A stretch of DNA of 7,622 nt. Source: Pseudomonadota bacterium (GTDB lineage: Bacteria > Pseudomonadota > Alphaproteobacteria > Sphingomonadales > Sphingomonadaceae). Positions within the stretch are counted from its first letter, which is position 1, and each line of letters opens with the position of its first letter. The stretch spans positions 1 through 7,622 of the forward strand of contig JAFAED010000020.1 of NCBI GenBank assembly GCA_023424275.1, written 5' to 3'. The position numbers and the translations under genes were made by a program. The notes below the pieces were generated by a model that worked only from the letters and a program-made list of their open reading frames with translations, was not told the origin of the DNA and ran no database searches. Below are positions 6,220-7,622 of this stretch, piece after piece.

Positions 6220-7622
6220 GTGCCCATCCCGGTCAAAAGTCTGATCATCAGCTGGCGAACGATCGCGCTCTCTCTGATTCTGAGTGTGATCGTCGGTGTC
6301 AGCGGTGCCGGCGAATTACCCGACCGGATGATTTCGATGGCGACGAGCCGCATCGCAGCACGCGCGGTCTCGGGCGATACAGTGATTGTCGCCCTCGACG
6401 ACAAGACATTGCGGGCAATCGGCGATCGCGACTTCGATATCAATCATCATACCCGTCTCGTGAAGGCAATCGACGCATCGCCGGCGAAGCGCCTGTTCGT
6501 CGACTTCTCTTACGAACGCCGGCTGAAGGATCGCAACTTCCCTCAATTCGCCGCGGCCGTACGCCATATGGGGACCCGCATCGTCATGGCGGTGCCGGCC
6601 AGCAGCCTGGACGGCAGCACAGCGGTTATCGATAGCTGGCCCGACCCGTCTTTCGGAACCCGCACCGGCCGTGGCTGCATCTGCTGGGAATATGAATTTT
6701 GGCAGGTCTGGAAGGTGCCGCTGGCGGTATCCGCGAACGGCCAGATTCTCCCCAGCTTCGCCTCGATCATTGCAAACCGCCCGCTCGATCGCCCGTCGAC
6801 ATTCGCGCTCGACCTATCTTACGACCCTGCGACGATCACCCAATATAGCGCGATCGACGTCATGGACGGCAAGATCGCTCCCGACCTGCTGCGCGGCAAG
6901 GATGTCATCTTCGCTCCCGCGTCCGCCGCTTCGCCCGACCAGCATTATTTGCCCGGGCACAACAAGGTCCATGGCGCCTATATCCACCTGATCGCCGGTG
7001 AAGCGCTCAAACGCGGCAATCCGGTCGACATCGGCTGGGTACCCGCACTGGCACTCTCTTTCATCGCCGTACTCGGCGCGCTTGCGTGGCGCGGCGGTCG
7101 CTGGTTCGCGCTGAGCGCGCTCGGGCTGACGCTCGCGCTCATCGCCGCCAAGGTTATCTGGAGCCTTTCGCTGGTATCAATTCAGGTGGGCGCCGCCCTA
7201 TTCTTCATCGCAGCGATCAGCGCCAACGTCTCCCGCAACCGGCGCCGGTCGCTCGCACAGCGCGAAAATCCGGTATCGGGCCTCCCTAATTTCGAAGCGC
7301 TCCGATCGCAGCCCGCCTTCGGCAGCGCGACTGTGATTGCGGCAAAGGTCGTCAATTTCGAAGATCTCGCCGCCTTCATTCCCGGCGACGGGATCGGCAA
7401 GCTGGTCGAACAGGTCACGCGCCGCCTCCAGCTCGCATCGCAGGGCACGACGCTCCACCACGATCTCGACGGCACCTTCGCCTGGCTCGTCCCTTATTAT
7501 CAGCACAGCCAGATCGAGGGTCAGCTTGCGGGGCTTGCCGCGCTGTTCAACGCGCCGCTGACGATCGGCGAACTGCGCGTAGACGTCGCGATCGCCTTCG
7601 GGGTCAACGACGAGTTCGAGGG
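6220..7622 (+). CDS. CHASE2-domain membrane signalling protein with degenerate GGDEF-like domain (3' partial)
   Basis: The frame has no stop from GTG 6220 to the window end (467 codons visible). GTG is chosen because GGAG lies 6 bases upstream. Residues about 8-30 are a membrane anchor. Residues about 32-267 match CHASE2, an extracytoplasmic sensor: V-I-V-A-L-D-D-K-T-L at 55-64, F-V-D-F, then L-R-G-K-D-V-I-F-A-P-A and H-G-A-Y-I-H near the end. Three transmembrane helices follow (about 273-290, 295-313, 319-337), the usual CHASE2 arrangement. After an Arg-rich linker, N-P-V-S-G-L-P-N (350-357) resembles the D-x-L-T-G-L-P-N-R opening of GGDEF domains, and D-L-D-G-T-F-A at 415-421 sits where (L)GGDEFA should be. 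The active-site glycine and acidic residues are lost, so diguanylate cyclase activity is unlikely; a regulatory role is more likely. An EAL phosphodiesterase domain may follow outside the window. The CHASE2 ligand is unknown. A Cys-Ile-Cys (153-155) lies in the sensor domain. Confidence 0.85.
   Translation, partial: MPIPVKSLIISWRTIALSLILSVIVGVSGAGELPDRMISMATSRIAARAVSGDTVIVALDDKTLRAIGDRDFDINHHTRLVKAIDASPAKRLFVDFSYERRLKDRNFPQFAAAVRHMGTRIVMAVPASSLDGSTAVIDSWPDPSFGTRTGRGCICWEYEFWQVWKVPLAVSANGQILPSFASIIANRPLDRPSTFALDLSYDPATITQYSAIDVMDGKIAPDLLRGKDVIFAPASAASPDQHYLPGHNKVHGAYIHLIAGEALKRGNPVDIGWVPALALSFIAVLGALAWRGGRWFALSALGLTLALIAAKVIWSLSLVSIQVGAALFFIAAISANVSRNRRRSLAQRENPVSGLPNFEALRSQPAFGSATVIAAKVVNFEDLAAFIPGDGIGKLVEQVTRRLQLASQGTTLHHDLDGTFAWLVPYYQHSQIEGQLAGLAALFNAPLTIGELRVDVAIAFGVNDEFE

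Noticed and set aside
6216..6635. Plus-strand frame of 139 codons at the start of the CHASE2 gene
   Set aside because: The frame starting at GTG 6220 stays open to the window end and encodes CHASE2 and transmembrane segments; this frame shows neither.
1..7622. A novel defence, mobile or biosynthetic system
   Set aside because: Every gene falls into a common family with normal length, gene order alternates in strand, and there are no transposases, integrases, phage genes, direct-repeat arrays or toxin-antitoxin pairs. I see no basis for claiming a new system here.

Overview
The window reads as ordinary chromosomal DNA from a GC-rich alphaproteobacterium, most likely a member of the Sphingomonadales (Sphingopyxis/Sphingomonas-like). 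This is an inference from strong G/C bias at third codon positions combined with frequent TAT for tyrosine, from the protein types, and from a CCTCCCGC/GCGGGAGG hairpin that I remember as common between sphingomonad genes. No database search was possible.

Layout from left to right: (1) the 3' end of a short-chain dehydrogenase/reductase gene (+). Its stop overlaps, as ATGA, the start of (2) a predicted lipoprotein of the S10 serine carboxypeptidase-like family (+, complete). (3) A VOC-superfamily (glyoxalase/extradiol dioxygenase-like) gene on the minus strand, whose stop codon overlaps the peptidase stop. (4) A DMT/EamA ten-helix transporter (+), divergent from gene 3 across an 86-bp gap. 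(5) A compact hairpin in the 30-bp gap between gene 4 and (6) the convergent gene for Sua5-type L-threonylcarbamoyladenylate synthase (-), which makes the tRNA t6A precursor. (7) A long (580 aa) acyl-CoA dehydrogenase of the DmdC-like/C-terminal-extension type (+), divergent from gene 6 across a 53-bp gap that holds a 12-bp palindrome with TATA at its centre. (8) After a 115-bp AT-richer gap, a GTG-started membrane signalling protein (+) that runs off the right edge: N-terminal anchor, extracytoplasmic CHASE2 sensor domain, three transmembrane helices, then a GGDEF-like domain whose signature is degenerate.

The genes do not form one pathway. The only clear operon-like coupling is SDR to peptidase. 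The others are single genes in alternating orientations with short gaps. The acyl-CoA dehydrogenase points to fatty-acid or thioester catabolism, Sua5 is housekeeping tRNA modification, and the CHASE2 protein is probably tied to cyclic-di-GMP signalling.

I found no RNA genes, insertion sequences, CRISPR arrays, phage genes or defence systems, and no convincing new system. The most useful second-look items are the CHASE2/degenerate-GGDEF protein with a palindrome over its ribosome binding site, and the compact divergent promoter between sua5 and the acyl-CoA dehydrogenase gene.
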